From positions 376,496,945 to 376,560,944 of the forward strand of contig CM053030.1 of the NCBI GenBank assembly GCA_028564925.1: a DNA stretch of 64,000 nucleotides, written 5' to 3'. The stretch comes from Lithobates sylvaticus (Eukaryota; Chordata; Amphibia; Anura; Ranidae). The notes beneath the pieces were generated by a model. It was not told the DNA's origin and ran no database searches. It saw only the letters and a list, made by a program, of their open reading frames with translations. This document shows, piece by piece, positions 47,931-58,181 of the stretch; positions within the stretch are counted from its first letter, which is position 1, and each line of letters begins with the position of its first letter. Both the position numbers and the translations under genes were made by a program.

Positions 47931-50900
47931 ATGGCTGGAAGACCGCCAAGGGGAGGCAGAGCGTGCAGAGCCAAGAACACAGGGCAGACAGTCTCTGTTT
48001 CTAGTGGACGTGGCCGTGGACGTGGACGTGGTCGTGCATCGTCATCAGCACGTGGCCATGGGACACGCGCGTCTTTGTTTTCGGCAGCTGGACATGTGGA
48101 GCCGCATCATGCTGAAGGCTTGGTAGAATGGATGACCAAGCCCTCCTCATCCTCCTCATCCTCTCTCACCCAGGCTCAGGGTACTGACAGAGCATCATCA
48201 GCCACCCCTTCCCTAGACCCACCATGTCCTCCTGAGGAGTCCCCCGAACTCTTTGAGCACAGTGTTGGGTACATGCTCCAGGAGGATGCCCAACGATTCG
48301 AAGGCTCGGATGACGATACCCAGCTTGAGGAATCTGGCAGTACAGTTCCACCAGCTGCAGCTTACTGCCAGGTTTGCTCTAGTGGTGAAGAGGGAGGGGA
48401 TGATGAGGTCACTGACTCCACGTGGGTGCCTCAAGGGAGAGAGGATGAGGAGGAGGACGAGGAGGAGGAGGATGCGGCGTCACATGTCCAACGAGGCAGG
48501 ATGCCCCCTGGAGGCCAGGTAGAGGCCAGCACAGCAACTGTACAACACCGCAGAGCTCCGCCTGTGCAGGGCGCTGCCTCTGCACGTTATCAGAAAAGTT
48601 CTTTGGTGTGGGCCTTTTTTGAGACGAGTGCAGCAGATCGCACCACTGCTATTTGCAATATTTGTCTCAAGCGTATCTCGCGTGGCCAAAACATCAGCCG
48701 CTTGGGCACGACAAGCATGACCAGACATATGGCGACCTGCCATGCAGCTCGTTGGCAGGCACACATAAAAGACCCACACCAAAGAACTAAGCGGACCTCT
48801 CCTTGCTCCTCCTCAGCTGGGATCTCCATCCCCACTACACCTTCAGTCCTCTCTGAAAGCTGCTCTGAGAGGACTGAAGGTGTAGAATTCGGTGTGTCAC
48901 AACCAAGTACTTGCAGTACACCGACGTCCGAATGCAGCAGGCAAATTTCCCTGCCCCAGCTGCTGGACCGTAGAAAGAAGTACACTCCCAGCCATCCACA
49001 TGCCCAGCGGTTGAATGCTAGCCTTGCTAAATTGCTAGCACTTCAACTGCTGCCTTTTCAGTTGGTAGACTCGGCCCCCTTCCGTGAGTTTGTTCAATGT
49101 GCGGTTCCTCAGTGGCAGGTTCCCAAACGCCACTTTTTCTCGCGGAAGGCGATTCCGTCTCTCTACCGGCATGTGGAGGGCAATGTCCATGCCTCGCTGG
49201 ACAGGGCGGTCAGCGGTAAGGTGCATATTACCGCTGACTCATGGTCCAGCAGGCATGGACAGGGACGGTACCTTTCTTTCACGGCCCATTGGGTCACTCT
49301 ATTGGCAGCTGGGAGGGATGCAGGACAAGGTGCAGTAGTGTTGGAGGTTGTTCCGCCACCACGCCTCCAAAACGCGACTACTGCTACTGGTTGTGACACA
49401 CCTCTCTCCTCCACCCCCTCCTCTTCTTCTTCCTCCAGTGCTCTGTCCTTGGAACCAGCGGTGCTCCGTAGGCGTACAAGGGGCTACGCAAGTACGCAGG
49501 CAAAAAGATGCCATGCCGTGCTTGCGCTGGTGTGTTTGGGGGACAGGAGCCACACTGGGCCAGAGGTTCTGGCAGCTCTGCAGGGGCAGGCCGAGAGGTG
49601 GTTGACGCCACGTCAGCTTAAGCCAGGAATGGTCGTTTCTGACAATGGCACCAACCTCCTCTCCGCCCTGCGACAGGGGCAGCTCACCCATGTGCCCTGC
49701 ATGGCTCACGTCCTCAACCTGGTGGTGCAGCGGTTCTTGGGCAGGTTCCCAGGCTTACAGGATGTCCTGAGGCAGGCCAGGAAAGTCTGTGTGCATTTCC
49801 GCCGATCTTATAATGCCAGTGCTCGGCTGACTGAGCTGCAAAAGGAGCTGAACCTGCCCAAGAACCGCCTAATATCTGACATGCCCACCAGGTGGAACTC
49901 AACGTTGGCCATGCTGCAGCGACTGCACACGCAGCAGAGGGCCATCAATGAGTACCTTTGCGACTACGGCACCAGGACAGGGTCAGGGGAGCTTGGGTTT
50001 TTTTCCCCACGTCAGTGGAGCATGATCAGGGATGCATGCACTGTCCTCTCACCATTTGAGGAGGCCACGAGGATGGTGAGCAGTGACAGTGCATGCATCA
50101 GTGACACTGTCCCTCTTGTCCACCTGTTGGAGCATACGCTGCGTGGGATAATGGACAGGGCACTTGAGGCAGAACAGAGGCAGGAAGAGGAGGACTTCCT
50201 TGCCTCTCAAGGCCCCCTTTATCCGGACAGTGTTCCTTCTGTCCCACCCATCACACAGGAAGAGGATGAGGAGGAGGAGGAGGAGGAGGAGGAGGAGGAT
50301 TGTGTGAGCATGGAGGTGGAGCCTGGCACTCAGCATCAGCAGCAGCAGTCTTTTAGGGATGATGTACAGTCCCAACAAGCCAGTGGACTTGTACGTGGCT
50401 GGGAGGAGGTGGCTGGCGATCATGTCATCCTCAGTGACCCAGAAGACTCCGGACCGAATGCCTCAGCTAACCTACGCTGCATGGCCTCCCTGATCCTGCA
50501 AAGCCTGCGGAAGGATCCTCGTGTTCTTCGGATCAAGGAGAGGGACCATTACTGGCTGGCCACTCTCCTTGATCCGCGGTACAAGGGTAAGGTTGCGGAC
50601 CTTATCTTGCCGTCGCAGAGGGAGCAGAGGATGAGACATCTCAGGGAGGCCTTGCAGAAAGGTCTGTGCAACGCGTTCCCAGAAACTGGGAGGCTACAAA
50701 CTCCTGGTCCTGGGCGACGAGTTGCTGAGGCTTCGGTCAGTGGCAGAAGGAGCGGTGGGGAAGGTGGACGTCTGACCGATGCGTTCAGACAATTTTTTAG
50801 TCCGCAGCCCCAAGGTATGATCGGTTCCAGCAACCATCGCCAGCGTCTGATATACATGGTGCAGGAATACCTTGGGGCAAGGTCAGACTTGGACACCTTT

Positions 50901-51158
50901 CCCACCGAAAATCCTCTGGCTTACTGGGTCCTGAGGATGGATCACTGGCCAGAGCTTGCACAGTATGCAATTGAGCTACTGGCCTGTCCTGCCTCCAGCG
51001 TTCTTTCCGAACGCACATTCAGTGCTGCTGGAGGATTTGTGACTGATCATAGGGTGCGCCTGTCCACCGCCTCGGTTGATCGACTGACATTCATCAAAAT
51101 GAATCAGTCTTGGATCACCACCAGCTACCAGGCACCTGAGGCGGATATAACCGAATAA
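47931..51158 (+). CDS. hAT-superfamily transposase with BED zinc finger, 1075 aa
   Basis: The predicted enzyme binds the transposon ends in the nucleus and performs cut-and-paste excision and integration with 8-bp duplications. Residues 1-48 are basic with an RG-rich tract (GRGRGRGRGR at 26-35). 170-181 and 777-790 are acidic runs. 222-271 is a BED finger (W227, C242, C245, H266, H271). The RNase H-like core has D436 (ITADSWSS), D571 (VVSDNGTN), C590/H593 (CMAHVLNLVV), TRWNST (653-658) and LSPFEEAT (706-713). The C-terminal hATC dimerisation region (about 985-1062) has NPLAYW, CPASSVLSERTFSAAGG and RVRLS, and E1027 in SER is the likely third catalytic acid. The start codon has a strong context (A at -3, G at +4). 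There is no stop or frameshift. It is longer than the usual 600-800 residues because of linkers. A domesticated gene is unlikely given intact ends. Confidence 0.94.
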   Translation: MAGRPPRGGRACRAKNTGQTVSVSSGRGRGRGRGRASSSARGHGTRASLFSAAGHVEPHHAEGLVEWMTKPSSSSSSSLTQAQGTDRASSATPSLDPPCPPEESPELFEHSVGYMLQEDAQRFEGSDDDTQLEESGSTVPPAAAYCQVCSSGEEGGDDEVTDSTWVPQGREDEEEDEEEEDAASHVQRGRMPPGGQVEASTATVQHRRAPPVQGAASARYQKSSLVWAFFETSAADRTTAICNICLKRISRGQNISRLGTTSMTRHMATCHAARWQAHIKDPHQRTKRTSPCSSSAGISIPTTPSVLSESCSERTEGVEFGVSQPSTCSTPTSECSRQISLPQLLDRRKKYTPSHPHAQRLNASLAKLLALQLLPFQLVDSAPFREFVQCAVPQWQVPKRHFFSRKAIPSLYRHVEGNVHASLDRAVSGKVHITADSWSSRHGQGRYLSFTAHWVTLLAAGRDAGQGAVVLEVVPPPRLQNATTATGCDTPLSSTPSSSSSSSALSLEPAVLRRRTRGYASTQAKRCHAVLALVCLGDRSHTGPEVLAALQGQAERWLTPRQLKPGMVVSDNGTNLLSALRQGQLTHVPCMAHVLNLVVQRFLGRFPGLQDVLRQARKVCVHFRRSYNASARLTELQKELNLPKNRLISDMPTRWNSTLAMLQRLHTQQRAINEYLCDYGTRTGSGELGFFSPRQWSMIRDACTVLSPFEEATRMVSSDSACISDTVPLVHLLEHTLRGIMDRALEAEQRQEEEDFLASQGPLYPDSVPSVPPITQEEDEEEEEEEEEEDCVSMEVEPGTQHQQQQSFRDDVQSQQASGLVRGWEEVAGDHVILSDPEDSGPNASANLRCMASLILQSLRKDPRVLRIKERDHYWLATLLDPRYKGKVADLILPSQREQRMRHLREALQKGLCNAFPETGRLQTPGPGRRVAEASVSGRRSGGEGGRLTDAFRQFFSPQPQGMIGSSNHRQRLIYMVQEYLGARSDLDTFPTENPLAYWVLRMDHWPELAQYAIELLACPASSVLSERTFSAAGGFVTDHRVRLSTASVDRLTFIKMNQSWITTSYQAPEADITE

Positions 51159-51263
51159 TTTTTAATGTCACATCCCTTCAAGACTGCCTATGCTGATGCT
51201 GAGTGACTGTCCTCTTATGTTCACTGACTATCCTCTTCCTCCTCCTCAATGATCCATGCCACA

Positions 51264-52125
51264 GCACCAGTGCCTAAGGCACAATTTTTCAGCCCCTGTT
51301 TAACAGGGGCGTGTACTTACAATTTTTTAAAAAAATGCTTCGCAACACGTGTGACTGCTGTGCTCCAAGTACAGTCTCTGTGAGGGCCGTGTTGCAGTGT
51401 TGTGGCACCAGCACCAGTGCCTAAGGCACAATTTTTCAGCCCCTGTTTAACAGGGGCGTGTACTTACAATTTTTTAAAAAAATGCTTCGCAACACGTGTG
51501 ACTGCTGTGCTCCAAGTACAGTCTCTGTGAGGGCCGTGTTGCAGTGTTGTGGCACCAGCACCAGTGCCTAAGGCACAATTTTTCAGCCCCTGTTTAACAG
51601 GGGCGTGTACTTACAATTTTTTAAAAAAAATGCTTCGCAACACGTGTGACTGCTGTGCTCCAAGTACAGTCTCTGTGAGGGGTTGCAGTGTTGTGGCACC
51701 AGCACCAGTGCCTAAGGCACAATTTTTCAGCCCCTGTTTAACAGGGGCGGGTAATTACAAATCTTGATCTAATAGTTCACAGCAGGGCCCATTCCTGCGC
51801 CCACCAAGAGTAACTATGAGGGCCTACAGTCTTGTGGCAACACCGTCCACCACCACCGCCAAAGGCCCAATTTTTCTGCCCTGTTCATCAGGTGCTTGCA
51901 ATTACAAATCTTGATCTAATAACTCACAGCAGGGCCCATTCCTGCGCCCACCAAGAGTAACTGTGAGAGCTTACAGTCTTGTGGCAAAACCGTCCACCAC
52001 CACCACCACCACCACCACCACCACCCCCAATTTTTCTGCCCTGTTCAACAGGTGCATGCAATTACAAATCTTGATCTATTAACTCACAGCAGGGCCCATT
52101 CCTGTGCCCACCAGTCTTGTGGCTA
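51264..52125. repeat. 3' tandem repeats of about 147 bp in the hAT
   Basis: The word GCACCAGTGCCTAAGG recurs at 51264, 51411, 51558 and 51702 (periods 147, 147, 144). Each unit contains the hairpin CCCCTGTTTAACAGGGG. Downstream the related word ATTACAAATCTTGATCT recurs at 51754, 51901 and 52061 with a CAC microsatellite (about 52000-52024) in the last interval. The first set is nearly identical, so its expansion is recent. It lies in the presumed 3' UTR or 3' subterminal region. Confidence 0.9.
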
Positions 52126-52971
52126 CACCAACATCTAATAGGGCAAATTTCTGCAGAGTATATACGCCAGGCCCCTACTTTCAAACATCCAACTTACAAA
52201 CGACTCCTACTTGCAAATGGAAAGAGAAAACAGGAAGTGAGAGGAAATCTACCCCTAGGAAGGGAAATTCTATCCTGTTAGATTTAATTTGGGAAAAAGG
52301 TATCTCCTCTCTACTGATACTTTATCACCAATCCTTGTTTCAATTAAAACCCCACTTTTCCAAAAACATTTATCATTGGGACGGAAAGTGAGGTGACATG
52401 TTCTGAACAGATGTGCAAAGACAGCAAATGTTACAGGGGTGATAACCCCTCCCTATGTTCTCCAAAAAGCTTAAAAATAGATTTTTTTGGGATGGAGCTA
52501 CACTTCATAATGTACCTGTTCAGATTCTACTTAAGATCAAACCTAAAGCCGCAAGTGGTTTTAAATGGCTTCTTTTTTTCCTTTACAAATGTCATTTTGT
52601 GCAAGGACAGTTCTAAACACGGGAAACACATGCCACTTCACAGGCATACTTTGGACACCCCCCAGGTACCATATTTAAAGGAAAATGTCACTTTTTTTTT
52701 TTCACTTTATGCATCATTAAAATGACTGCTCCCGAAAAAACGTTAGTTTTTAAAAGTTCTTTTTGCATTGATATATGTCCCCTGGGGCAGGACCCGGGTC
52801 CCCAAACCTGTTTTATGACATTAACATGCATATTGGCCGTTGTAATTAGCACTTTTGATTTCGAACGTTCGCGTCCATTATAACGTATAGGGTTCGAAAA
52901 TTCGCGCGAACTTTCGGTCCGTTCGAAGGTTCTGGTTCGAACCGAACCCGGGGGTGTTCGGCTCATCCCTA
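52126..52971. mobile_element. 3' terminal region of the hAT
   Basis: The region has no open frame. It contains CCCCTGGGGCAGGACCCGGG (from about 52779) and ends in a cluster of TTCGAAC-like words (52860-52945: TTTCGAACGTTCGCG, GGTTCGAAAATTCG, CCGTTCGAAGG, GGTTCGAACCGAACCCG). These resemble GTTCGC words at the 5' end and are candidate transposase binding sites. From memory this stretch recurs in ranid genomes as non-autonomous copies, which would be substrates of the enzyme encoded here. Confidence 0.65.
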
Positions 52972-52979
52972 GTACTGAT
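52972..52979. repeat. Right target-site duplication GTACTGAT
   Basis: This is an exact copy of 43052-43059, directly after the GCTCATCCCTA end. Confidence 0.93.
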
Positions 52980-53190
52980 ACATACACCTTTAATTTGTGC
53001 AGATCCACTTACATTTCTTTTTTTAATCTGAAAAAATGGCTTGCTTTAAGATTGCATTTCACACAAAGTTGATCCTATTTTTTTTTATTTTAAAAATCCG
53101 TATTTATCTGTGCAAAATAATTTCCACCTAAAGTGCTTCATGCTAAGAAGAAACTCAAGTTGTTGGTGCACTATGTCACTTGTTTGCATG

Positions 53191-53795
53191 TTAACTGCTT
53201 GCCGACCAGCCGCTGCAGTTTTACTGTGGCAGAATGGCACGGTTGGGCGAAAAAACTTTACCTTACATCACTGCAACTTTTGGCTACTAGGGGCGCGCGT
53301 GCGCCGCAGCGTGTGCCTGGAGCTTATGCGAGTGCCTGGCAGGCGCAATGACGGCTGGGCACCCATGATCGCTCGTGACAGAGCGAGAACTGGGATATGT
53401 GTGTGTAAAGAAACAAATCCCCATTCTTTCAGGGGAGTAGAGACAGATCATGTGTTCATACAAAGTATGAACACCGATCTCTCTCTCCTCCTAGAAAGTT
53501 AGAACACACCTAGGGAACACAGTTAACCCCGTGATCGCCCCCTAGTGTTAACCCCTTCCCTGCCAGTGATAATTATACAGTAATCAGTGCATTTTTATAG
53601 CATTGATCGCTGTATAGTTGTCAATGTTTCCAAAAATTTGTCTGCCGCAATATCTCAGTCCTGATAAAAATCACAGATCGCCGCCATTACTAGTAAAAAA
53701 ATAAAAATAAAAATGCCATAAATCTATCCCCTATTTTGTAGACGCTATAACTTTTGCGCAAACCAAACAATATACGCTTATCGCAATTTTTGTTT
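53191..53795. mobile_element. TTAA-type MITE of the CCACTTGCCGACC family, right-truncated
   Basis: It starts TTAACTGCTTGCCGACCAGC (TTAA 53191-53194) and continues with CCCTAGTGTTAACCCCTTCC, CGCCGCCATTACTAGTAAAA and GACGCTATAACTTTTGCGCA before breaking off into a different repeat. It is the reverse orientation of the 28494 copy. Confidence 0.68.
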
Positions 53796-53799
53796 TTAG

Positions 53800-54100
53800 C
53801 TTTGAATACAGTGGAGAGGGATTAGAACATCTTTAAGGTTTTTTTATTGTTGTCTTTGTCCCTGTTAGGGAGATTCGCCTTTCCAATTTGTCCTATTTAC
53901 TATAATCACTGAAAGTGGAAGTGAAAGAAAATCCCAAATTTTGGGATCGGAAGTCTTCCAATTCTCTCACTTCTTGTTTTGGCTATGGGACAGGAAGTGA
54001 AAGAGGTCTCCCCAATAGAACAGAGATGATAAAAATGGACAGGGGTTATATCCCTCCCTTACCCTATTCAATATGCAAAAATTTGTTTTGCCTTTAGTTT
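53800..54100. repeat. Worn dispersed repeat, copy 2
   Basis: It matches 5545-5880 in order (GGTTTTTTTATTGTTGTC, GTTAGGGAGATTCGCC, GGACAGGAAGTGAAAG). It is joined directly to the truncated MITE on its left. Confidence 0.45.
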
Positions 54101-54589
54101 TATTGTAAGAACAGTTTTTTTCATCAGCCTGCATGGACAAGAAAGAGCAAAGAATATGTTTTAAAAAGAAACATATCTTTTAAAGTCATGCTGACAATCT
54201 TCTGCTGTATATTAGTCCTGGGATCTCAGAAATAGCTTAAAAGTATTTATTTTATGAAATCCTAGCTCATTGCTAGGCCTAAAATAGCTCTTAAATCTTC
54301 TTTAGCACTTTGCATCTTTTAAATATTCCATATTCTTGGCATAAAACAAAACCTTGGTCCAAGTAAATCAACTGCAAGCTAAATGTATAAGAAAAAGTAT
54401 ACCAAAAGAGAATTCCTTGATCTACACAGTAATAATGTCCACAAATCGGGCCTCCAGCAGGGGAGGAGCTGCCATGCAATAACAGCAGACATAAAGAAGT
54501 GATTTACAGCTGAATAATTCAGCAGATCTTGTGACAAGCAGAGATACATATCTCAACATTCATTGATGAATAACTAGCAGTTAAAATGA
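54101..54589. other. No gene recognised
   Basis: This is AT-rich sequence with no motif recognised. Confidence 0.4.
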
Positions 54590-55014
54590 CATTAAACTGG
54601 TTTAAAAAATATCCATGCATATTTAACACAAAAACTTACCTTATTTTGCTCTCTGGTCTCCTTCAAATCTCCAAATTCATTTTTTGCTGCTGCTGTAATC
54701 TAACTGCCTATTAGGAAGGCAGCTACCCTCTATATTGAGATGGACTAAGGACTATGAGATGTTTAGTGTGCATAGAGTAGTGCACATGACTGCAACTAAT
54801 ATGCACTCTAGTTCCAAATAAATGGGGGGGGGGGGGGGTTGGGAGCTCACTGAGGATGTTACAAGGAGGCAGAAAGCACAGCTTTTTTTGTAGAGAAATA
54901 ATATAATTTATCATCACTTTTTTACTGCTCATGAGACTTCTTCTTTATGTAATTTCAATTCACAGACCTGGAACAAGCATGCTGTAAATGAGACTCAGAA
55001 AAGTGTCAGAATTC
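54590..55014. repeat. Dispersed repeat, minus orientation
   Basis: The segment CACAGACCTGGAACAAGCAT...AAAAGTGTCAGAATTC (54962-55014) is the inverse of 57157-57211. The rest (CTTACCTTATTTTGCTCTCTGG near 54638) matches a ranid repeat recalled from memory. It contains a 15-base G run (54824-54838). Confidence 0.45.
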
Positions 55015-57012
55015 ATTATGTTTATAATTGTTCAGAGTCAGCAGCTCAAACAGCATTACAGTTAAGTATTTGCATTGATCACTTTTACAAATGTCATCAG
55101 GTGCCTGACTAATATTGGGCTGTTGATCTATTACAGTATATCATACCAGCCTTGAGAAATGCCACCAACACAGACAAGAAGAAAGAATTACAAGTATTGC
55201 ACTTATTAATTTCACATTTTTGCCATTTTCCTCTTTTGTATATTTTATTAATTTTTTTTTAACAGTTGTTGCTTTTTTTCAATGATAGTTCCTCTATGGA
55301 AAAGTGGGTATTTTGATGTCTAGTTGAGTCAATTTGTTGTCGTGCTTTAACCTCATTTAATATGCTTCACAGGATACATATTTTAGTAGAGTATAATTTA
55401 CATTGGCCCATGACATTTTATTTTTTGGATTTCGAAGATACCCATTAGTTTACTTGCCACTGATGTTTCACTGGCATTTAAATAGCAATCCATTAGCGCC
55501 TAATGTTTTCACTGCTTTAAGCTACGCAGACAGAAAGAGCATGTCTTACATATGAAGCGTTAATGACTGTGACTGTGAATGCTCTTTATTATGCTGATGC
55601 TGTTGAGCATAGAAATCCCTCTGAATATCCTAAAAGTGGTAGCATACATGATTGTGACCCAATTTCACCAGACTGGATGTCAATCTTTATGTCTGTGGGC
55701 TCTAGGAGACCATATTAGATGCCCCTGGCCAGCTGATCTGGAAGGAAATAGTGATTAGGCATGATGCCGATTTTTTTGTGAATTGCTTCCAGATGGTTTT
55801 GTTCTTTCTCGCTAATTGGATGATTTAAGTGGGCACTTTAAAATACCAATCTATATTAAAAAAATGTAGCACCGGTATTCTGCCTGCACATTCATCCCCC
55901 CTATATTGTCAATGGCCACCTTGAAAGAACACTGACATAAAAGTGATAAGGAACCCTTGCATGTTTCAGAACATTCATGAATGTGATTCTTCTCTTGTAA
56001 TGAAAACTGACACAATGCAATCATTTACAGCTATAACATGTAAACATATTCTGCAATAAAATCATTCATGCACAGAATGTATTAATGGTGATTAAGCTAA
56101 TTTGTTTTTATTTTGTACTCTAATAATGTTTTTCACATCCTGTAGGACAGATACCAGGAAGTCAGGGTGGAATTTTCTAAAGAAGAAACAGAGGTCGGGG
56201 GGCATATTAGAAGTTTTCCTTGAATATCTTGTGGATGGACTTAGAATACATTTGTGACAAGACCCCAGTTTCCATTAGGGGTAGAGGCATGGAGTGATAC
56301 TTTGTTCACATCATACATTGCCTGTTTTGACCTCTAATAGATTAGAGATTAAGGTAAGCAGATTCCTGAATAGTGCACAAGGTGGTATTGGATGCGGAGT
56401 TCATGGAATTTTGAATATTGATAATCACCAATGAACTTTTTGATGTACATATATTTTTGGGAAGAGTAAAGGACTGGATTTTGCATTATTTAATTACTAT
56501 TTATTATATACATTTTGAATTCATATAAAAAAAAAAAATGTTTAGCACATATACTGTAAAAACATTTTTTGGAGTATATGGTTTGAATAAAGTTTCACAT
56601 TATGTATTATTAAAATATTTATTGATCAGCACTGCACATAATGTATTGTTTATTTGTGTAGTTCTGATACTTAATTTAGTTTTAGATTATGCTGACTTGC
56701 TGTTTTGTTGCACAGACACACATATTTTTTATTTTATTCTGTATATGCCACACAAATATTGTCTCTGTCATTCACAGCCCATAATTAGTACCTTTTTTTT
56801 TAATTTTGAAGATTGTACAGAAAGGTTGATTTATTTATTTATGTATTTATTTTTTGCTCAAAATCAATATTTCTGCACACACTTTTAATATGTTCTACCT
56901 AAGTAAGCCGTATAGCTGAAATCCTATGAGGGTAACAGATAACTTTCTAGAGCCTCCATCATCCCATCTTAAAGTTAACTTTTAGATTTTAGATATCACT
57001 CAAGAAATTATG
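55015..57012. other. Non-repetitive stretch, possibly conserved non-coding
   Basis: No repeat ends or coding exons were recognised. 55440-55760 has mixed composition (GGCATTTAAATAGCAATCC, CATTAGCGCCTAATG, GCGTTAATGACTGTGACTG) and no transposon features, typical of conserved non-coding sequence, but this is unproven. A 116-residue frame at 56538 is hydrophobic by AT-rich composition only. Confidence 0.25.
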
Positions 57013-57250
57013 TTAAAGGGAATCTGTTTTAAGAGACTATTAAAGCTTCCTAAGATGACCTCTCTTTTGTAAATGCTAGTTCTTGGCTGTAATGGTAATA
57101 CTTTTGACTTTAAATCTGTTTAAGCTGATGACCCTAAACAAGTATAGATATAAGGAATTCTGACACTTTTCTGCATCCCATTTATAGAATGCTTGTTCCA
57201 GGTCTGTGACTCAAAAGTACTTTATCAGCTGGCAACTAGCATTTTAAAAA
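57013..57250. repeat. Dispersed repeat, plus orientation
   Basis: It starts TTAAAGGGAATCTGTTTTAA (TTAA 57013-57016) and includes GAATTCTGACACTTTTCTGC and GCTTGTTCCAGGTCTGTGAC, shared in inverse with 54962-55014. It is probably a TTAA MITE. The right end is unclear. Confidence 0.45.
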
Positions 57251-57416
57251 AGAGACCAACATGGCTGCCCCCATACTACTCTCATAGCAGAGCAATTTTA
57301 ATGACTTGTTTATTGTTAAAGTTCCAGTAGAGGTCTTTGCTTGTTTATGTATTCCACATGAATTATCAATAAATCTTGTAAAAAAGAAAAAAAAGAAAAA
57401 AAAACATTAAATGACA
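57251..57416. other. A-rich spacer
   Basis: It ends in an A-rich run (57380-57408) just before the next MITE. No gene was recognised. Confidence 0.35.
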
Positions 57417-58181
57417 TTAACCAATTGCCGACCGGCTGCAGTACATATAGGGTGACAGGTTGTCTCTATTGAGCGAAACGACGTACCTTTATGTTATTGC
57501 GTACAATAGCCAACGGGGGCACACGTGTGTGCTAATTGGCCAGAGGGTGCTGCCGGCCAACCGCGACCGATCCCCAGAGAGATAGAACGGTAGTCTGTCG
57601 ATGTAAACAAGGCAGACCGCTGTTCTGACAGGAATGAACACAGTGATCTTGTGTTACTGCTAATCAGAAACACGGATCTCTGTGTTCATCCAGTGAGTCC
57701 ATCCCCCACACAGTTAGTAATTACCCCCTAGGGACACACTAAAACCCTTTGATCGCTGATCGCTGCCATTACTAGTAAAATAAATAAATAAAAATGCCAT
57801 AAATCTATCCCCTAGTTTGTAGACGCTATAACTTTTGTGCAAACCAACCAATATACATTTATTGGAATTTTTTTACCAAAAATATGTAGCAGAATACATT
57901 TCGGTCTAAATTGATGAAGAAATTAGATTTTTTGAAAACATTTTATTGGATGTGTTTCATAGCAAAAGGTAAAAAATATTGTTTTTTTTTTTCAAAATTG
58001 TCGGTCTTTTTTTGTTTCTAGCACAAAAAATACAAGCCACAGTGGTGATCAAATACCACCAAAAGAAAGCTCTATTTGTGAGGGAAAAAATGAGATATTT
58101 TTTTGCAATTGTCAGTTAAAATATTGCAAATAATTGCCTGGTCATTAAGGGGGTAAAACCTTCCAGGGCTGAAGTGGTTAA
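57417..58181. mobile_element. Complete TTAA-type MITE, reverse orientation
   Basis: TTAACCAATTGCCGACCGG (TTAA 57417-57420) to GGGCTGAAGTGGTTAA (TTAA 58178-58181), with the family boxes in reverse order to the 28494 copy. Both TTAA sites are intact, supporting piggyBac-type target choice for the family. Confidence 0.8.

Larger units (their letters stand above)
43060..52971 (+). mobile_element. Apparently complete autonomous hAT transposon, 9.9 kb
   Basis: The ends TAAGGATGGGC and GCTCATCCCTA are imperfect TIRs (9 of 11 when inverted). They are flanked by an exact 8-bp duplication GTACTGAT at 43052-43059 and 52972-52979, the hAT hallmark. In order it contains a hairpin-rich 5' end, a CCAAT/TATA promoter, a 4.4-kb minisatellite, an unbroken 3.2-kb transposase gene, 147-bp tandem repeats and a 3' end. 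The parts form one unit, because all lie between matching target duplications. hAT elements with coding parts are usually 2.5-5 kb, so most of the extra length is the minisatellite. The perfect duplication and open frame indicate a recent insertion. Confidence 0.94.

Noticed and set aside
47863-48126. A second frame over the start of the hAT transposase
   Set aside because: It is out of frame with the supported BED/hAT protein and depends on repeat sequence for its start.
51264-51765. Rho-independent-type terminators at CCCCTGTTTAACAGGGG
   Set aside because: They recur as part of a tandem repeat in a eukaryotic setting; bacterial termination does not apply.
52925-52960. tRNA-like GGTTCGAACC word
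   Set aside because: No cloverleaf or acceptor stem surrounds it; it is one of several TTCGAA words at the transposon end.
43060-52971. A domesticated host gene of the ZBED type
   Set aside because: Intact transposon ends with a perfect target duplication and repeat-filled flanks indicate a mobile copy rather than an exapted gene.
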